A stretch of 64,000 bases of DNA. Origin: Nitrospirales bacterium (GTDB lineage: Bacteria; Nitrospirota; Nitrospiria; Nitrospirales; UBA8639). The stretch lies in the NCBI GenBank assembly GCA_029261355.1, contig JAJDBM010000058.1, positions 124,001 to 188,000 on the forward strand. Reading direction: 5' to 3'. Below, in pieces: positions 53,869 to 62,535 of this stretch. How positions within the stretch are numbered: the stretch's first letter is position 1; the number at the start of each line of letters is the position of its first letter. Made by a program: the position numbers and the translations under genes. The notes below the pieces were generated by a model that ran no database searches, was not told the origin of the DNA, and saw nothing but the letters and a program-made list of their open reading frames with translations.

Positions 53869-54195
53869 GTGTTTCAGCTTCAAAATTTTGAGAGGGGGCG
53901 AAGGTGCGGGTTGGTGTCAGCTAGGAGAACACTAACTCCTTGCGCCCTTGAGGTTCAAGAACTCAACCTCGATAGGATGAAGCATTTTGGTCCGATGGTA
54001 TGTGATGAGGCACAAATACTGGAAGTTCCTACGAAGGTGATCCCAAAGCATAGATTGACTGTTCATCCAGGTTTTTGTTGTGATTTTCATGATCCTTGGG
54101 GAAATTAAATTCAAGTTGGTGATCTTCATGATCAGTCACTGATCTGAGTACATCCCTATCAAAAGATGCAATCCTTACATATTTTTTCTGAGTAA
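53869..54195 (+). pseudogene. Decayed VOC-family (glyoxalase-like) gene remnant
   Basis: One plus frame reads a VOC-type C-terminal half: ELNLDRMKHFGPMVCDEAQI, then PGFCCDFHDPWGN, a TAA stop at 54106-54108, IQVGDLHDQSLI, a TGA at 54145-54147 and VHPYQKMQ. The DPWGN-x-IQV block is the usual final strand of VOC proteins. The second stop sits where I expect Trp (TGG to TGA). No start with an SD or N-terminal half is present. The remnant is clear as homology by pattern but short. Confidence 0.5.
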
Positions 54196-54292
54196 TGGTC
54201 TTGCTGATGGTGGGGAATCTGTTTCATTCTACATAATGAACCTGGCCTGAATTTGCTCAGGACATTATTTCTCTAGAAAGGACTCCTCTTTC

Positions 54293-55129
54293 ATGCCTGC
54301 TTTTGCTCGGTTGCAGCCTCTTGGGATGACTCGTCGTTCGTTGCTGACAATCGGCGCTGGTGCTATTGGTCTACTGCTCACCCCTGGATGGGCTGTCGCG
54401 ACAACATGCTCTTCTATCTTGACGCCGCGACAGACGAGGGGGCCGTATTTTCCCTATGACCAGGTTGTTTCTTATCCGATTCGGGAAGATCAGAACAAGG
54501 ATCTTCCGCTTATCGAAGCGAACGATAATGACTTAACTCAGCTCAAAGGAATGACTGGTATCGCACAAGGACATATTATTTATTTTCAAGGACAGCTCTT
54601 GTCGTCAAGGATGACCGGGAGCAAGACAAAGGCAACATGTCAGCTGGTAGCTGGCGCGGAAATACTTCTGTGGCAAGCAAATTTTTCGGGACGATATAAT
54701 CATTCTCTTGATGATATGGCCCAGTTGCATTTTCGTCATCCGAAGACCAACGAAATGATTGAACGAGTACATGATGATTCTTTTCAATATTGGGGTAAAG
54801 CTACAACAGATGCAGATGGGCGATTTCAATTCAAGACAATTCTCCCAGGTTTTTATCCGGCAACAGAGGACTGGTTTCGTCCCCCTCATTTACATTTCTC
54901 GATTCGAATCAAAGGTTACCCTGAGTTCGTGACTCAGACATATTTTTCTGGAAACGAATTTCCGGATATCGATTTGATTCATGAACTTAATGCCAAGGAT
55001 GGAATCTTGCGTGATTCTCGGATTCGGCATGAACAGCAAGAGCAGGTCATTGTTGAATATCAAAGAGATCCGGAAGAAAAGTTTCCCGATGGTCTTGTTG
55101 GTTCCTGTCAATTCCTCATTCCATCCTAA
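54293..55129 (+). CDS. Exported intradiol-dioxygenase-like protein
   Basis: The 278-residue protein has a twin-arginine-like signal (MTRRSLLTIGAGAIGLLLTPGWAVA) and an intradiol ring-cleavage fold: ILTPRQTRGPYFP, ILLWQANFSGRYNH with Tyr, ILPGFYPATEDWFRPPHLHFSI with Tyr and two His. These are the four Fe(III) ligands (two Tyr, two His) of protocatechuate 3,4-dioxygenase and relatives. Typical family members are cytosolic; Tat export is seen in a secreted subgroup of unknown substrate. Aromatic-ring cleavage is possible but unproven. It stands alone. Confidence 0.78.
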   Translation: MPAFARLQPLGMTRRSLLTIGAGAIGLLLTPGWAVATTCSSILTPRQTRGPYFPYDQVVSYPIREDQNKDLPLIEANDNDLTQLKGMTGIAQGHIIYFQGQLLSSRMTGSKTKATCQLVAGAEILLWQANFSGRYNHSLDDMAQLHFRHPKTNEMIERVHDDSFQYWGKATTDADGRFQFKTILPGFYPATEDWFRPPHLHFSIRIKGYPEFVTQTYFSGNEFPDIDLIHELNAKDGILRDSRIRHEQQEQVIVEYQRDPEEKFPDGLVGSCQFLIPS

Positions 55130-55293
55130 ATGATTGTCTGGCAGTCGTGAGCCATTTGTATCTTTTGGGTTGTTGAGCTATACTATCCTTGATCGGACGT
55201 GTGCACCACGTGATATACTTCTATGTGAATGAGTAGTCAAAGCAATAGACATTTCCTACATGATTGTTTGGCCTCATAGCTCACTATTCATAA

Positions 55294-55659
55294 ATGGATG
55301 ACGATTGTTCGAAAAGAAGAGGGAGGGCGGTCTCAGTGAGGTTACGAAGTGTCTACATGGCCTTTCTCAGTATAAGTCTGTTTGTCTTGATCGTGAGCAG
55401 CTATGGCGCAAGGCTTCACAGTGACTCTCCTAATAATGATATTGGATTCACTCTCGGGTCTACATACCATCAAGTGGATGGGCGTCTGTTCGATTTGAGA
55501 GAGTCCAGTAATCGTCTGTATGTTGATAGCAAAAAAGACCAAATATTGTTTGCTCTTCGTGAACCACAAATTCCTCGTGAACCGCGAATTCCTAGCGAGC
55601 CTCAAATTCCTCGTGAGCCGAAAGCTTTCTGTATGCCTGAAAGCAAGAATATAGGCTGA
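55294..55659 (+). CDS. Small anchored protein with REP(Q/R)IP tandem repeat
   Basis: The 121-residue protein has a membrane segment (YMAFLSISLFVLIVSSYG), a short extracytoplasmic part and a hexapeptide repeat: REPQIP, REPRIP, SEPQIP, REP (positions 55558-55620), with an 18-base period in DNA. Such Pro-rich repeats form extended spacers or periplasmic linkers. No SD precedes the ATG and the function is unknown. It lies 50 bases before the next gene on the same strand. Confidence 0.55.
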   Translation: MDDDCSKRRGRAVSVRLRSVYMAFLSISLFVLIVSSYGARLHSDSPNNDIGFTLGSTYHQVDGRLFDLRESSNRLYVDSKKDQILFALREPQIPREPRIPSEPQIPREPKAFCMPESKNIG

Positions 55660-55711
55660 TGACTTAACGTGGTCGAATAGATATTCCATCTTTTCACTTT
55701 TTGTTTGTATT

Positions 55712-56722
55712 TTGGCACTGTTGTCTATTTTTCTCAGTAAGCCATCCCTTCATCGCATTGCCTCTCAGGCATGTAGTGGGTTCATCTTCCTGCTGATTGT
55801 CCAATTAAATCTTTCCCTCAGTATTGCCTCTCCACCTGAGGAAGGTTCCTCACAAGATGAGGGAAATTCTAATCCCTCATTGGTGTACGTATCTGATTAT
55901 TATTCGTTTATTGGTCGTGATGACCAAGGGTATGTGGCATTTGCCTTAGATTCGAATCGAGGAAGAGATGGCGAGTCTTTTCAAGCCGAACATTTTGTCG
56001 TGTTGCATGACGAACGTGCAGGTTGGGTCGATATCCAAGGGACTGGAGCCTATAACCATGTTGGGGGAAATGTCTTGGCTCTTTCAGATTCTCCGACCTT
56101 TCAGTTTAAAGGTCGACCTGAATTTGGTGTGACGATTACGAGCCAATCCAATGAGCTGACATTGACGACGTCATCTATTGTGAAAAGTCTATATCGGACT
56201 GATAACGGAGGTGAAATGTGGATGGGTTCTGCACCCGCTACGCTTCAGTGGGGGGATCGGACGTTAAAAGGACGAGTCATTTATGAATATCTCATGATAC
56301 CTGAGTTCAATCGTCTTTCTCGTACTTATTGGGGCCTGTGGAAGGAATATCAAGGGTTCTATCTATCACTAAATGGTGGCGGTGATCTCTACCTTCATCA
56401 TCAACGAAGCGAAAAGTTGACTCCATTAATTGGAGAATTGGATGGTTTTTTGAATATTGAAGAAAAAGTCGAGCGATTTCAAGTGTTACAGCTGACGCCG
56501 TTGAAATTTAGCCAGGCTTTGGGTCTTTACCAATGGCCGATGGAATGGGGGCTTCGCTGGGTTACGTCAAGTGGCGGAGGGGAAGTGCACCTCAAGGTGT
56601 CAGAGTTTCATCGTATTTCCAACTGGGTGTTAGGCGGTTTTGCTATGGGAATCGTCCAGGGAAACGTGACCTACCAAGGCCAGACGTTTCCAGTGTATGG
56701 TGTCGTAGAGCTTATCATGTAG
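55712..56722 (+). CDS. Exported beta-rich protein, lipocalin/AttH-like
   Basis: The 336-residue protein has a hydrophobic N-terminal signal (SGFIFLLIVQLNLSLSIA) and a beta-rich body: SDYYSFIGRDDQGYVAFALDSNRGRDGESFQAEHFVVLHDERAGWVDIQGTG near the start, and LSLNGGGDLYLHHQ, WGLRWVTSSGGGEVHLKVSEF later. The GRDDQGY and two-half form resemble the AttH/CrtC-type lipocalin pair, but I cannot place it confidently. The start is a TTG at 55712, so the N-terminus is uncertain. It follows the REP repeat gene. Confidence 0.6.
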   Translation: MALLSIFLSKPSLHRIASQACSGFIFLLIVQLNLSLSIASPPEEGSSQDEGNSNPSLVYVSDYYSFIGRDDQGYVAFALDSNRGRDGESFQAEHFVVLHDERAGWVDIQGTGAYNHVGGNVLALSDSPTFQFKGRPEFGVTITSQSNELTLTTSSIVKSLYRTDNGGEMWMGSAPATLQWGDRTLKGRVIYEYLMIPEFNRLSRTYWGLWKEYQGFYLSLNGGGDLYLHHQRSEKLTPLIGELDGFLNIEEKVERFQVLQLTPLKFSQALGLYQWPMEWGLRWVTSSGGGEVHLKVSEFHRISNWVLGGFAMGIVQGNVTYQGQTFPVYGVVELIM

Positions 56723-56922
56723 GTTTTTACTTTTAAGTGGCTGCCAAGGGCAATACGAATGGGTTGATCCAGCCATGGGTCGTGCTCAAACCCACCCCCT
56801 GTCATTCATCGAATGATTGATATGGCCTCCCTTTAATAACATCGTAGGTTGTTCCTCTCTCGTCTCGCGTGTGTTGTGCATTCAATCGTATCTTACCGTT
56901 TCCAGTAATTGAGGTGGTGTCA

Positions 56923-56951
56923 TTGACAATAGTTTATACATAAACTATATA
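56923..56951 (+). promoter_or_regulatory. Sigma70-like promoter with MarR-type operator in the spacer
   Basis: TTGACA (56923-56928), a 17-base gap and TATATA (56946-56951) form a near-consensus promoter 13 bases before the marR start. The spacer and the first bases of the -10 box are taken up by a palindrome, ATAGTTTAT-AC-ATAAACTAT (56929-56948). A MarR dimer bound there would block RNA polymerase, so autorepression is likely. The predicted transcript start is within a few bases of the ATG, and no SD is visible, so translation may be leaderless. Confidence 0.75.
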
Positions 56952-56963
56952 TGTGCGAACTAT

Positions 56964-57488
56964 ATGGATAATTACGATCTTAAATCTGATCCGTACTTAA
57001 AAGTTCTTCGGCCATTGGTTGAAGCCTATCAGGCAATTTTTGAAGTCGGCCATCGACATATTCGTACGATGGGACTGACGCCAGCTCAATTTGATGTGAT
57101 TGCTGAGTTGGGAGGGACCAAGGGGATGACGGCAGTTGAACTCTCGCATTCGACCTTGTTGGCAAAAGCGAGTTTGACAGGAATCATTGATCGATTAGAA
57201 GCGAAAGGGTTGGCTGAACGACATGCCGTCTCTGGAGATCGTCGGTCGATGAGCATTCAACTCACCAAGGAAGGAGAGCTTCTGCATCAACAGTGTTTTC
57301 CTGCACAGGCTGACTTTATGCGTCCATATTTTAAGCGAGCATTCAGTCAGCAAGAAATTATTGCGCTACAAAAAATGTTGCTGCGCTTACGTGATAGTTG
57401 TAAGGACCATCAGTCGCATTCTGAAATCCTCTCACGTCAAAAGAGGCATCAGAGTTCAAACGCGCGTCAACGGTTACAGGAGGAGTAA
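56964..57488 (+). CDS. MarR-family transcriptional regulator
   Basis: The 174-residue protein is a winged helix with the MarR pattern: RTMGLTPAQFDVIAELG, MTAVELSHSTLLAKASLTGIIDRLEAKGLAERHAVSGDRRSMSIQLTKEG. It would bind an AT-rich palindrome such as the one at 56929-56948. The gene starts 13 bases after the -10 box with no SD. It is followed immediately by an SDR gene (3 bases after its stop), so it probably controls its own operon in response to a small ligand. The inducer is unknown. Confidence 0.92.
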   Translation: MDNYDLKSDPYLKVLRPLVEAYQAIFEVGHRHIRTMGLTPAQFDVIAELGGTKGMTAVELSHSTLLAKASLTGIIDRLEAKGLAERHAVSGDRRSMSIQLTKEGELLHQQCFPAQADFMRPYFKRAFSQQEIIALQKMLLRLRDSCKDHQSHSEILSRQKRHQSSNARQRLQEE

Positions 57489-57491
57489 GTG

Positions 57492-58091
57492 ATGAAAATT
57501 GTAGTGGTTGGAGCAAGCGGAACCATCGGTTGTGCGGTCGTAGAGGAACTAGGTGCTCGCCATGAGATTGTGAAGGTTGGACATCGAGGCGGCGATGTGA
57601 CTGTGGATATTGGATCAGCAGAATCGATTCAGAAGATGTTTCATGCGATTGGGAAGGTGGATGCCGTTGTTTCAACAACGGGAAGTGGTCATTTTGGACC
57701 CTTGGAAACATTAACAGAGAAAGAGTTTGCTATTGGTATTGAGAGTAAACTCATGGGGCAAATTAATCTGGTCTTAATCGGGCGTGATTTTGTGAATGAT
57801 GGTGGGTCGTTTACGGTGACAAGTGGGGTGTTGAGTCATGACCCTATCTACTGCGGAGCTGCCGTAACGACAGTAAATGCCGGGCTTGAGGGGTTTGTTC
57901 TTGGGGCTTCCATTGAATTGCCTCGAGGACTTCGGGTTAACGCGGTGAGTCCTGAAGTCGTGGAAGAATCGATGGAGAAAATAGGTTCATTTTTTAGAGG
58001 GCATGTTCCTGTACCTGCGTCACGAGTCGCGTTGGCCTATAGTAAAAGTGTTGAAGGTCGATTAACCGGACAGGTATTCCCTGCTCATTAA
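57492..58091 (+). CDS. Short-chain dehydrogenase-like protein, atypical
   Basis: The 199-residue protein has the Rossmann turn VVVGASGTIGCAVVEEL (NADPH type) and the later RVNAVSPEVVEESM block. The usual Tyr-x3-Lys is absent in the catalytic segment: YCGAAVTTVNAGLEGFVLGA has Tyr but no Lys four positions on. That places it in the atypical subgroup of small SDRs, many without proven catalysis. ATG 57492 follows GGAGGAG and lies 3 bases after the marR stop. It is probably the target of the upstream regulator. Confidence 0.85.
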   Translation: MKIVVVGASGTIGCAVVEELGARHEIVKVGHRGGDVTVDIGSAESIQKMFHAIGKVDAVVSTTGSGHFGPLETLTEKEFAIGIESKLMGQINLVLIGRDFVNDGGSFTVTSGVLSHDPIYCGAAVTTVNAGLEGFVLGASIELPRGLRVNAVSPEVVEESMEKIGSFFRGHVPVPASRVALAYSKSVEGRLTGQVFPAH

Positions 58092-58196
58092 CATGTTGTC
58101 GATCGCATGATGATTTTTGGCATTTCCACAAAAGATCTATTTCCCTTGTTCGTCTTAACCGAGTCTGTGCTCATGTCAGATAAAGGCTAAAATTAA

Positions 58197-58841
58197 ATGT
58201 CTCATCATGCCACGCGAAGTCTCGTCTATGTTACGGATCCGATGTGTTCTTGGTGTTGGGGATTTTCTCCTGTCATTGAGGTCGTTCGTGAACAATATCA
58301 AGATCAATGTCCCATTCAGTTACTCGTGGGAGGGTTACGCCCAGGAAATACGGAGCGATTTGATCAGTATAGAAGAAAGACCATTCTTGAACATTGGCGA
58401 GCAGTGCATGAGCGCACAGGACAGCCGTTTAACTTTGCATTTCAAATGGGATCTGCCTTTACATATGATACCGAACCAGCTGCACGGGCTGTCTGTGTGA
58501 TGAGGCGATTAGAGTCGTCACAAGCGTTTCAATATTTAAAAAATATACATGAAGCGTTTTATGTCGCAAATAGGGATGTTACGCAAGAGGCTGTCTTGCT
58601 TGATCTTGCAAAGATGCAAGAGGTCGACCAGGAGAAATTTCTGCAGTTGCTTCAGGATGCCGACCTGAAGAAGCAAATCTGGGAGGAGTTTGAGTATGTG
58701 CGAACCTTGGGTGTGAACGGCTTTCCAACACTCCTTGCCTTGAATGGCGAGGAGTCAACGGTGCTCACTGATGGGTATCAATCCCTTGATGTACTTGTTC
58801 CCTTGATTGAAACATGGTTGAATGTTTCAGCGTCTCAATAA
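58197..58841 (+). CDS. DsbA-family (FrnE-like) protein
   Basis: The 214-residue protein has the thioredoxin-fold active site CSWC (Cys17-Cys20) in DPMCSWCWGFSP and the cis-Pro segment NGFPTLLALNG. The remaining helical insertion matches FrnE/2-hydroxychromene isomerase-like DsbA relatives. No signal peptide is present, so it is cytosolic. Such enzymes handle disulfide or glutathione-linked chemistry. It is 105 bases after the SDR gene on the same strand and may share its operon. Confidence 0.88.
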   Translation: MSHHATRSLVYVTDPMCSWCWGFSPVIEVVREQYQDQCPIQLLVGGLRPGNTERFDQYRRKTILEHWRAVHERTGQPFNFAFQMGSAFTYDTEPAARAVCVMRRLESSQAFQYLKNIHEAFYVANRDVTQEAVLLDLAKMQEVDQEKFLQLLQDADLKKQIWEEFEYVRTLGVNGFPTLLALNGEESTVLTDGYQSLDVLVPLIETWLNVSASQ

Positions 58842-58918
58842 GGTAGTCGTGTTGTTTCGTGTGAACGACAGTTCGATGAATCGACGATTTTAACGTGATT
58901 AATTAGGAGGTATCTGTG

Positions 58919-59557
58919 ATGAAACGTGTTTCAACAATGCAAATGGTGCTGATGTCGGTAGTAGTCAGTGCCCTCGTGTGCCTGTCAGGAGTCTCTGCAG
59001 AAATGACAAATTGGAAACTTGATCATGATCATACCACCCTAGGATTTCAGGTGAAACATATGGTTGTTTCTAAAACCAATGGGAAATTCCTTGAATATTC
59101 TGGTGTTGTTGAAATGGATCCAGAGGCAAAGGAATTTAAAACCTTTGAAGCAGTCATTCAAACCAAATCAGTATTTACTGATCACAAAAAACGTGATGAA
59201 CATTTGCGAAGCCCAGATTTCTTCGATGCGAATACCTTCCCGACGATGACATACAAAATGAAAAGTTATAAGAAAACCGGAGATAGCTATACTGCATTGG
59301 GGGATTTGACGTTACGGGGGATCACCAAAGAAATAACATTGGTTGGGACCTTTAATGGTGTGGCCAAGGATCCTTGGGGCAATACTCGTGCAGGATTTAC
59401 GGCGGAAGGAACATTGAATCGTAAAGACTTTGAAATGAAGTTTAGTAAGATGCTTGATAACGGTGGTCTGATGGTCGGTGATGAAGTAAACTTGATGTTG
59501 GAAATTGAAGTGATTCAAGAGAAGAAAATGCCAGCAGCGAAGCCAACGAAAGGGTAA
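58919..59557 (+). CDS. YceI-family periplasmic lipid-binding protein
   Basis: A signal peptide (MQMVLMSVVVSALVCLSGVSA) is followed by the YceI barrel: WKLDHDHTTLGFQVKHMVVSKTNGKFLEYSG, KRDEHLRSPDFFDANTFPTMTY, LTLRGITKEITLVGTF and AGFTAEGTLNRKDFEM. Members bind isoprenoid chains such as polyprenyl quinones or act under acid stress. GTG-ATG start at 58916/58919; ATG 58919 follows TAGGAGGT. It lies about 80 bases after the DsbA-like gene on the same strand. Confidence 0.92.
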   Translation: MKRVSTMQMVLMSVVVSALVCLSGVSAEMTNWKLDHDHTTLGFQVKHMVVSKTNGKFLEYSGVVEMDPEAKEFKTFEAVIQTKSVFTDHKKRDEHLRSPDFFDANTFPTMTYKMKSYKKTGDSYTALGDLTLRGITKEITLVGTFNGVAKDPWGNTRAGFTAEGTLNRKDFEMKFSKMLDNGGLMVGDEVNLMLEIEVIQEKKMPAAKPTKG

Positions 59558-59768
59558 GACTATCTTTACGATAACCTATTAACAGTCTTATTGTTTCGTC
59601 TTAGTCTGAGTGGTATTCGAGGACCAAGAAGGGGCGGGCCAACTCTCTCCGTTCATACAAGCCCTGCCCTATAATTGAGGTGTCCATTCAGGTAACTGGC
59701 CACCAGGCGCCATATAGGCACACTATAAGAAGAAGTTAAAGCACTATATCTGCAAAAGGAGTAGACGG

Positions 59769-60845
59769 ATGACAGCGTCAACGTTGGCAGCAGGAGTACA
59801 TTCCGGGTCCATCCAGCCACCTACCTGTACAGACAAGTTACTTTGGGATACATGGCTTTCCGTCTTTCAGCTTCCAGTCCTAACGGTTGCCGATGAACTC
59901 GATTTGTTCGGGCTATTGGCATCCCGAGCGATGCCCATAAGTGAGATAGCCGAATCACTTGCGATTGGTCCACGAGCAGCCGAAGCATTTCTTGGGATGT
60001 TGACCTCTCTTGGATTCTTGGTGCAACACGATGGGCAATTTGGTCTGACAGAATCTTCTCGTAATTTCCTGCTTCCCCAGAGCCCCTTTTACTGGGGAGG
60101 CGTGATGCATGGGTTTCGAGATAATTGGCCTACACCTCAGGGTATTAAGGAAGCCTTGCAACAAGATCGTCTCCAGGTCGGCCCTACGATTGGTGAGGAT
60201 GCCCCGAATACGGAAGAATGGGAAAAGGGGGAAATTGACCCTGTTCGGGCTGGACACTTTACCCGTCTCATGCATAGTCATTCTTTTCCTGCCGCAACAG
60301 GCGTGGCGCGGCATTCCCTTTTTCAAGGAAGACAGCGGGTGTTAGATGTCGCTGGGGGATCGGGATGTTTCTGTATTGCCCTGGCTTCCCAGTATGCGCA
60401 TATGCAATGTACGATTTTGGAGTTAGCTCCGGTGTGTCAGTTAGCTGAAGAATATGTGAAAGACTATGGATTGGAAAACCGAATCTCGACGCATGCAGCC
60501 GATATGTTTCGAGACCCGTGGCCTTCTGGACATGATGCAATTTTCTTTGCCAATATTTTTCATGACTGGACCAGGGAGCAATGTCTGGATCTTGCGAGAA
60601 AGGCTTACAATACTCTTCCTTCTGGCGGCTGTATTTTCTTACATGAAATGCTTCTGGAGGACACGAAAGATGGTCCGTTAGCCGCGACAACGTTTTCGAT
60701 GGTGATGCTGTTGGCGACCAAGGGTAAACAATTTTCGGCAAGTGAACTGGATGAGCTCTTAACCGAAGCTGGATTTCAGAATGTCTCTGTCACACCAACC
60801 TATGCTTACTACTCCCTCGTTAGTGCAAGGAAACCAGAGAAGTAG
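59769..60845 (+). CDS. SAM-dependent O-methyltransferase (acetylserotonin-type), paralogue
   Basis: The 358-residue protein has the same two parts as the one at 28046-29056: a winged dimerisation helix (LDLFGLLASRAMPISEIAESLAIGPRAAEAFLGMLTSLGFL) and a methyltransferase fold with VLDVAGGSGCFCIALASQYAH, ANIFHDWTREQCLDLARKAY and IFLHEMLLED. It would move a methyl group to an oxygen of an unknown small molecule. AAAAGGAGT precedes the ATG. It stands alone at the end of the rightward run. Confidence 0.87.
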   Translation: MTASTLAAGVHSGSIQPPTCTDKLLWDTWLSVFQLPVLTVADELDLFGLLASRAMPISEIAESLAIGPRAAEAFLGMLTSLGFLVQHDGQFGLTESSRNFLLPQSPFYWGGVMHGFRDNWPTPQGIKEALQQDRLQVGPTIGEDAPNTEEWEKGEIDPVRAGHFTRLMHSHSFPAATGVARHSLFQGRQRVLDVAGGSGCFCIALASQYAHMQCTILELAPVCQLAEEYVKDYGLENRISTHAADMFRDPWPSGHDAIFFANIFHDWTREQCLDLARKAYNTLPSGGCIFLHEMLLEDTKDGPLAATTFSMVMLLATKGKQFSASELDELLTEAGFQNVSVTPTYAYYSLVSARKPEK

Positions 60846-61271
60846 GTAATTGTATTTTTGTTAATATTTTTGGGTCAAGGGCACCTTTGGTCTTGGATGG
60901 TGGTGGATGCGAATCGAGTTTCGTTACGAGTCACGATGGAATTCTCTCCAGAAATAGCGGTTGCAAGTTCAGATCTTGCCATACTGTTTCTCCCATTCTG
61001 ATAAATTTGTATAAACAAATTGCTTGTGAAATTCAGTTGGAGTAACTGAAGAGAGTTCTATGACTGCTTGTGTGATGATCCGCGGGTGACATTTATTTCT
61101 AAAATGAAAAAGCTTAATATTTCCCATCCGACTTAATCTCACTCTTACATCATTCGTTGACATCATCGTTTTCCATGAACAGTCATTGGTATATGTCATT
61201 GGGAGGTGATTTTGAAGGATTGGTTCGTAGGAAATGATGAGCCACAGAGACTTCGTTTCGGATTTTTGGGA
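60846..61271. other. Intergenic region, no secure gene
   Basis: About 425 bases between convergent genes. A reverse frame at 60969-61199 (76 codons, MTYTNDCSWKTMMSTNDV) has no SD and no family match; its basic/aromatic composition looks non-coding. No T-tailed hairpin was seen. Confidence 0.4.
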
Positions 61272-62033
61272 TCAACGATGAGAGTGACTGTATTTGGGTG
61301 CCATTTTACTAGATCTTGGTGAGTCAGGCGTCGGGCATGCGGATATGCTCCTCTTTATCCTTTCCGTGTTCGGTGCACTGACTACAGAGGAATATGGAAA
61401 AAGAATCGCTTGAGTCCATAGAGGAAATAAAAGGAAGAGTGTGTAGAAGCCAAGTGTCAACTCTAAAGATTCTTCGACTATACCTCTCAGCACATCAATA
61501 GAAGGATCGGAAGCCTGTCGATACATCGGCAGATACACAGATTTATCTATGAGCATTGTGGTGACGATTACCAGAAGCCAAAGGAGAACATCGCGAGTCC
61601 ATTGGGCCCCGGATTGATACGCTGCCCACAGGGCCTTCCATCTTCGTGTAGGAAAGACAAAGAACATCCAACTGAGCAGGGTACAACCAAGACACAAAAT
61701 AAGAAACCGTTCATGGAAGGGAATCGATGGATTCCAGTATAAAGCCAATTTGTCGAGATTCCAGCCCAATAGCCAAATGTGACCGTCAAGTTCTCGAAAT
61801 CCTAAAAGGAAGAAGAAGATGGTCCCACTTATCCATTCTCTTTTATACTGTTTGGCTTGAATCGCAGAAATTGCACACCACACCGATGCCAGAAACCAAA
61901 TCCCAGCACTCATTCGTTCGATAATATCCCATTCTTGAACGTACGCATTTATGACTTCGGGATTTTGAAACTCAAGAAATCCCGGCAAACTCACACTAAC
62001 GAATAGAATGAGTATCGTGGTAATTCGTGACAT
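61272..62033 (-). CDS. Multi-pass membrane protein of unknown function
   Basis: I do not recognise this 253-residue protein. It has about six hydrophobic segments, including ITTILILFVSVSLPGFL, FLILCLGCTLLSWMFFVF, DVLLWLLVIVTTMLI and LELTLGFYTLFLLFPLWTQAILF, with an extended C-terminal tail rich in Ser, Pro and Lys. The tail could be cytoplasmic. It starts 7 bases after the gene at 62041-62472, so the two are a pair and probably act together. Confidence 0.68.
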   Translation of the reverse strand: MSRITTILILFVSVSLPGFLEFQNPEVINAYVQEWDIIERMSAGIWFLASVWCAISAIQAKQYKREWISGTIFFFLLGFRELDGHIWLLGWNLDKLALYWNPSIPFHERFLILCLGCTLLSWMFFVFPTRRWKALWAAYQSGAQWTRDVLLWLLVIVTTMLIDKSVYLPMYRQASDPSIDVLRGIVEESLELTLGFYTLFLLFPLWTQAILFPYSSVVSAPNTERIKRSISACPTPDSPRSSKMAPKYSHSHR

Positions 62034-62040
62034 CGTTTAC

Positions 62041-62472
62041 TCAGGAATTCAACGATCGCAGGGCTATGGCTATCGATTCCCAAAATGGGAGTCTTTGCGT
62101 AAAGTAGGGCATGCCGTCTGGATCAAACAGAATCAGAAATGACGAAAAGGTTAGACCTGCGAGCAAGAATGCCCCAAGTCCAAATTGCCATTCCTTGGTA
62201 ACGTTGCCAGGTTGAAAGAAGTAATGTATGAGGAAAGTGAGCGACCCAAAAATTCCCACACTCAAAAATCCCATCGCAAAATAAAAACAGACAAGTCCCC
62301 ACCCATTTATCCGAGGCACGGCATACGATGAGTCGAGCAACCATGCTATGAGAAACATAGGCAGACCAATGGAGATGAGAAATATATACCCGTAGACCGG
62401 CAACGAAAATGAACCGTGTGATTCAAGACTATTCATGTTGGGTATGCATGGGTTGTAGAAGTATTGATTCAT
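62041..62472 (-). CDS. Small membrane protein paired with the 61272 gene
   Basis: I do not recognise this 143-residue protein. It has four hydrophobic segments (VYGYIFLISIGLPMFLIAWLL, WGLVCFYFAMGFLSVGIFGSLTFLIHYFF, FGLGAFLLAGLTFSSFLILF) and a short C-terminal helix. ATG 62472 or ATG 62436 could start it; no SD decides. With the next gene it forms a two-gene membrane set. On the other side lies an opposing decayed efflux gene. Confidence 0.62.
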   Translation of the reverse strand: MNQYFYNPCIPNMNSLESHGSFSLPVYGYIFLISIGLPMFLIAWLLDSSYAVPRINGWGLVCFYFAMGFLSVGIFGSLTFLIHYFFQPGNVTKEWQFGLGAFLLAGLTFSSFLILFDPDGMPYFTQRLPFWESIAIALRSLNS

Positions 62473-62535
62473 TCATTATGTCTTGAAAATGAGTATGAGA
62501 CAACTAGTGAATTCATCTTTTTTCTTACCATCACA

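Noticed and set aside
60969-61199. A 76-codon reverse frame
   Set aside because: No SD, no recognisable domain and non-protein-like composition.
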